From Microbispora hainanensis (GTDB taxonomy: Bacteria > Actinomycetota > Actinomycetes > Streptosporangiales > Streptosporangiaceae), in contig NZ_VIRM01000036.1 in NCBI RefSeq assembly GCF_006874475.1, positions 22,387 to 86,386 on the forward strand: DNA of 64,000 bases, written 5' to 3'. The translations under genes and the position numbers were made by a program. Positions 62,880 to 64,000 of this stretch are shown piece by piece. The notes beneath the pieces are model-generated. The model was not told the origin of the DNA. It ran no database searches and saw only the letters and a list, made by a program, of their open reading frames with translations. Numbering within the stretch: position 1 is the first letter of the stretch; each line of letters opens with the position of its first letter.

Positions 62880-63044
62880 ATGACAGAGGTATTGTCCGCC
62901 TTGATACCTTCCGTGGTCGTCGCCGGCGCGGTCGTCTACGGCATCGTAAAGTTGGTACGTTCCGACGCGGCGGGCCTCCGCACGGCACGGGAGCCACGCG
63001 AGAAGTCTCCGGACTCAGAGGTTCCTGAGAATCCGCAATCATGA
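62880..63044 (+). CDS. 54-residue single-pass membrane protein upstream of lsr2
   Basis: A small frame: MTEVLSALIPSVVVAGAVVY, then GIVKLVRSDAAGLRTAREPR and a charged tail ending ENPQS. One transmembrane helix (about 5-26) is followed by a basic, then acidic, cytoplasmic tail. GAGG lies four bases before the ATG. Small membrane proteins of this shape are found beside lsr2 in other actinomycetes, as I recall. Function unknown. It ends 72 bp before lsr2, and lsr2 also has its own promoter. Confidence 0.72.
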   Translation: MTEVLSALIPSVVVAGAVVYGIVKLVRSDAAGLRTAREPREKSPDSEVPENPQS

Positions 63045-63045
63045 A

Positions 63046-63073
63046 TTGTCAGCCGGGGGAAACCGGGTATATG
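63046..63073 (+). promoter_or_regulatory. Promoter of lsr2
   Basis: TTGTCA (63046-63051; five of six consensus bases) and TATATG (63068-63073), 16 bp apart, precede the lsr2 ATG by 43 bases. A good housekeeping-type promoter. Confidence 0.65.
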
Positions 63074-63116
63074 TTTGGCTGACGAATCAAACTATGGGCT
63101 GCGAAAGGATTGCCGG

Positions 63117-63461
63117 ATGGCCAAGCACACGCAGGTGATTCTCATCGACGATCTCGATGGCGGCGAGGCCAATGAGACGGTCACCTTCGCGATTGACGGC
63201 ACGTCATATGAGATTGACCTGAGCGACAGCAACGCGAAGAGGCTTCGCGAGGCTCTGTCGCCTTTCGTCAGCGGCGCGAGGCGCGCGGACAGCGGGCAGG
63301 CCCGTGGGCGCCGTCGTGGTGCGGGCGGCGGGGGCCAGCGAGCGATGACGCGCGAGAAGAGCGCGGAGATCCGTGCCTGGGCGAAGGCTCACGGACACCC
63401 TGTGAGCGAGCGCGGTCGCATTGCCGCCTCGATCGTCCAGGCGTACGAGGAGGCGCACTAG
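63117..63461 (+). CDS. lsr2: Lsr2 nucleoid-associated protein
   Basis: A 114-residue H-NS-like xenogeneic silencer of actinobacteria that bridges AT-rich DNA. The N-terminal oligomerisation domain is at 1-60 (HTQVILIDDLDGGEANETVTF, read in two parts, then YEIDLSDSNAKRLREAL), a flexible Arg/Gly-rich linker at 61-85, and the DNA-binding domain at 86-114 with the AT-minor-groove hook RGR in VSERGRIAASIVQAY. The start is the ATG at 63117 (MAKHTQ) with AAAGGA eight bases upstream. Its position after lysS matches Streptomyces. Confidence 0.95.
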   Translation: MAKHTQVILIDDLDGGEANETVTFAIDGTSYEIDLSDSNAKRLREALSPFVSGARRADSGQARGRRRGAGGGGQRAMTREKSAEIRAWAKAHGHPVSERGRIAASIVQAYEEAH

Positions 63462-63464
63462 ACA

Positions 63465-63528
63465 GTGTCCGGCAGATGCCGCCCCGCGCGCTGCAGGGCT
63501 TGATTTGTCGGACACGACCTCTAGGTCG
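63465..63528 (+). terminator. Inverted repeats after lsr2
   Basis: GTGTCCG (63465-63471) pairs with CGGACAC (63509-63515) around a 37-base GC-rich loop; CGACC-TCTA-GGTCG follows directly (63515-63528). Probably the lsr2 terminator, though no U tract is seen. Confidence 0.5.
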
Positions 63529-63641
63529 CGTCGCTCGGATCGGCTGTCTACCGGGTCGTCCAGACGGCACCTGGCTGCGTCGCCGCACTACCCACGGAGA
63601 TTCCTCATGGCCTTCGAATCTCCGCAGGGCGCGGAGTGGGT

Positions 63642-63662
63642 GTCAATAGCTCCGCTATTGAC
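63642..63662. promoter_or_regulatory. AT-rich palindrome
   Basis: GTCAATAGC-TCC-GCTATTGAC, a perfect 9-bp inverted repeat, more AT-rich than its surroundings. It could be an operator or a small hairpin. Confidence 0.6.
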
Positions 63663-63745
63663 TCCTCCTCCGCCTTGCGATGCATCCGCCTGGACGATCC
63701 CGGCTAGGGCAAGATCTGCGGGGACACTCTCTAACTCGAACCTTG

Positions 63746-63800
63746 ATCGCGCGGTTATGGCAAGTCGTCGGAGGACCTGACGATCGCATAACCGCGCGAT
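63746..63800. promoter_or_regulatory. Long inverted repeat
   Basis: ATCGCGCGGTTATG (63746-63759) and CATAACCGCGCGAT (63787-63800) are perfect 14-bp arms; the 27-base loop holds a smaller CGTC/GACG stem. It may be a terminator, attenuator or paired operator upstream of the next gene. Confidence 0.65.
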
Positions 63801-63825
63801 TGTGTTTGCGCTCCCTTAAAACCTC

Positions 63826-63839
63826 GTTCGCTTGCGGCG
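63826..63839 (+). promoter_or_regulatory. ClgR-like box
   Basis: GTTCGCTTGCGGCG contains CGC-N5-GCG spacing of the ClgR consensus (CGCYNANRGCG, ten of eleven positions). ClgR activates clpC and clpP genes in actinobacteria, in keeping with a clpC gene beginning just past the window. Confidence 0.45.
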
Positions 63840-64000
63840 TATCGGGAACATGTCACCCCCAGCAGGGGGTTGGATAGAGCATGAACGCCCTGCGCTTGGG
63901 GAACCCTTCTGCCAAGGAGCGGGTCGCTGGGCCGGGGCTACCATGCGGAACGACGGGCCGGATCTCCCGTGCTCGCCTGACCGCTCTGTGAGGAGCGACG

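Larger units (their letters stand above)
63462..64000. other. 539-bp structured region, probably leader of the next gene
   Basis: No coding sequence is supported. The region carries several inverted repeats and a ClgR-like box (listed separately). The last bases, GAGGAGCGACG, look like a ribosome binding site for a start codon just outside the window; by synteny with other actinomycetes the gene is probably clpC. Confidence 0.6.

Noticed and set aside
63462..64000. tRNA gene near the lsr2 end
   Set aside because: I looked for cloverleaf arms and a TTCRA-type loop and found none; the inverted repeats do not fit tRNA spacing.

Overview
The window is high-GC actinobacterial chromosome. Gene density, GTG/TTG starts, Lsr2, class I lysyl-tRNA synthetase, a SAM-IV riboswitch, a ydaO-type c-di-AMP riboswitch upstream of an NlpC/P60 gene and several SigE/ECF sigma factors together fit a mycelial actinomycete. 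Protein style suggests the order Streptosporangiales (Nonomuraea/Microbispora-like), but genus is inference only. No rRNA, tRNA, CRISPR array, transposase, integrase or phage gene was recognised.

Layout. 1-31 kb is accessory and regulatory: LysR and TetR regulators with a TetR-controlled glyoxalase/aldo-keto reductase pair; a DUF1801/AhpD-like pair; an XRE-NB-ARC-TPR STAND protein; an RDD membrane protein; a sigma factor paired with an FtsX-ectodomain-like membrane protein; a secreted protein built of RPV repeats; methyltransferase, membrane, acetyltransferase and hydrolase genes; a two-gene acid-activating and acyl-reducing operon (LuxE/LuxC or EhpF/EhpG-like); an ECF sigma/CU044_5270 pair; an ABC-F protein; an SDR/alcohol dehydrogenase operon with an XRE regulator; a lipoprotein; a saccharopine-dehydrogenase-like protein; and a sigma/anti-sigma fusion next to an NlpC/P60 cell-wall hydrolase.

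31-64 kb is a conserved actinomycete core similar in order to the Streptomyces locus: ppa, dacB, a DUF2342 metalloprotease-like gene, tilS, hpt, ftsH, folE, folP, a SnoaL-like gene, folB, folK, DUF3180, an orphan nuoD, a SAM-IV-controlled aminotransferase, a pentapeptide-repeat protein, a P450, a DUF185/MidA-like methyltransferase, a DUF2520 protein, panC, nadB-nadC (here one open frame), coaX, lysS, an oxidoreductase/HxlR pair, a LuxR-type mini-regulator, an NlpC/P60 gene under a c-di-AMP riboswitch, a short ArgA-like acetyltransferase, an RDD protein with a long GYGQQ-type low-complexity tail, a 54-residue membrane protein and lsr2. The right edge looks like the control region of the next gene, by synteny probably clpC.

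Working together. The fol genes form a coupled operon for tetrahydrofolate synthesis fed by GTP (hpt lies upstream). DUF2520, panC, nadBC and coaX serve pantothenate/CoA and NAD supply. dacB and the two NlpC/P60 enzymes act on peptidoglycan, one controlled by c-di-AMP and the other perhaps linked to the membrane-anchored sigma fusion beside it. Short tandem duplications (9-18 bp units) are unusually frequent in both intergenic and low-complexity coding DNA.
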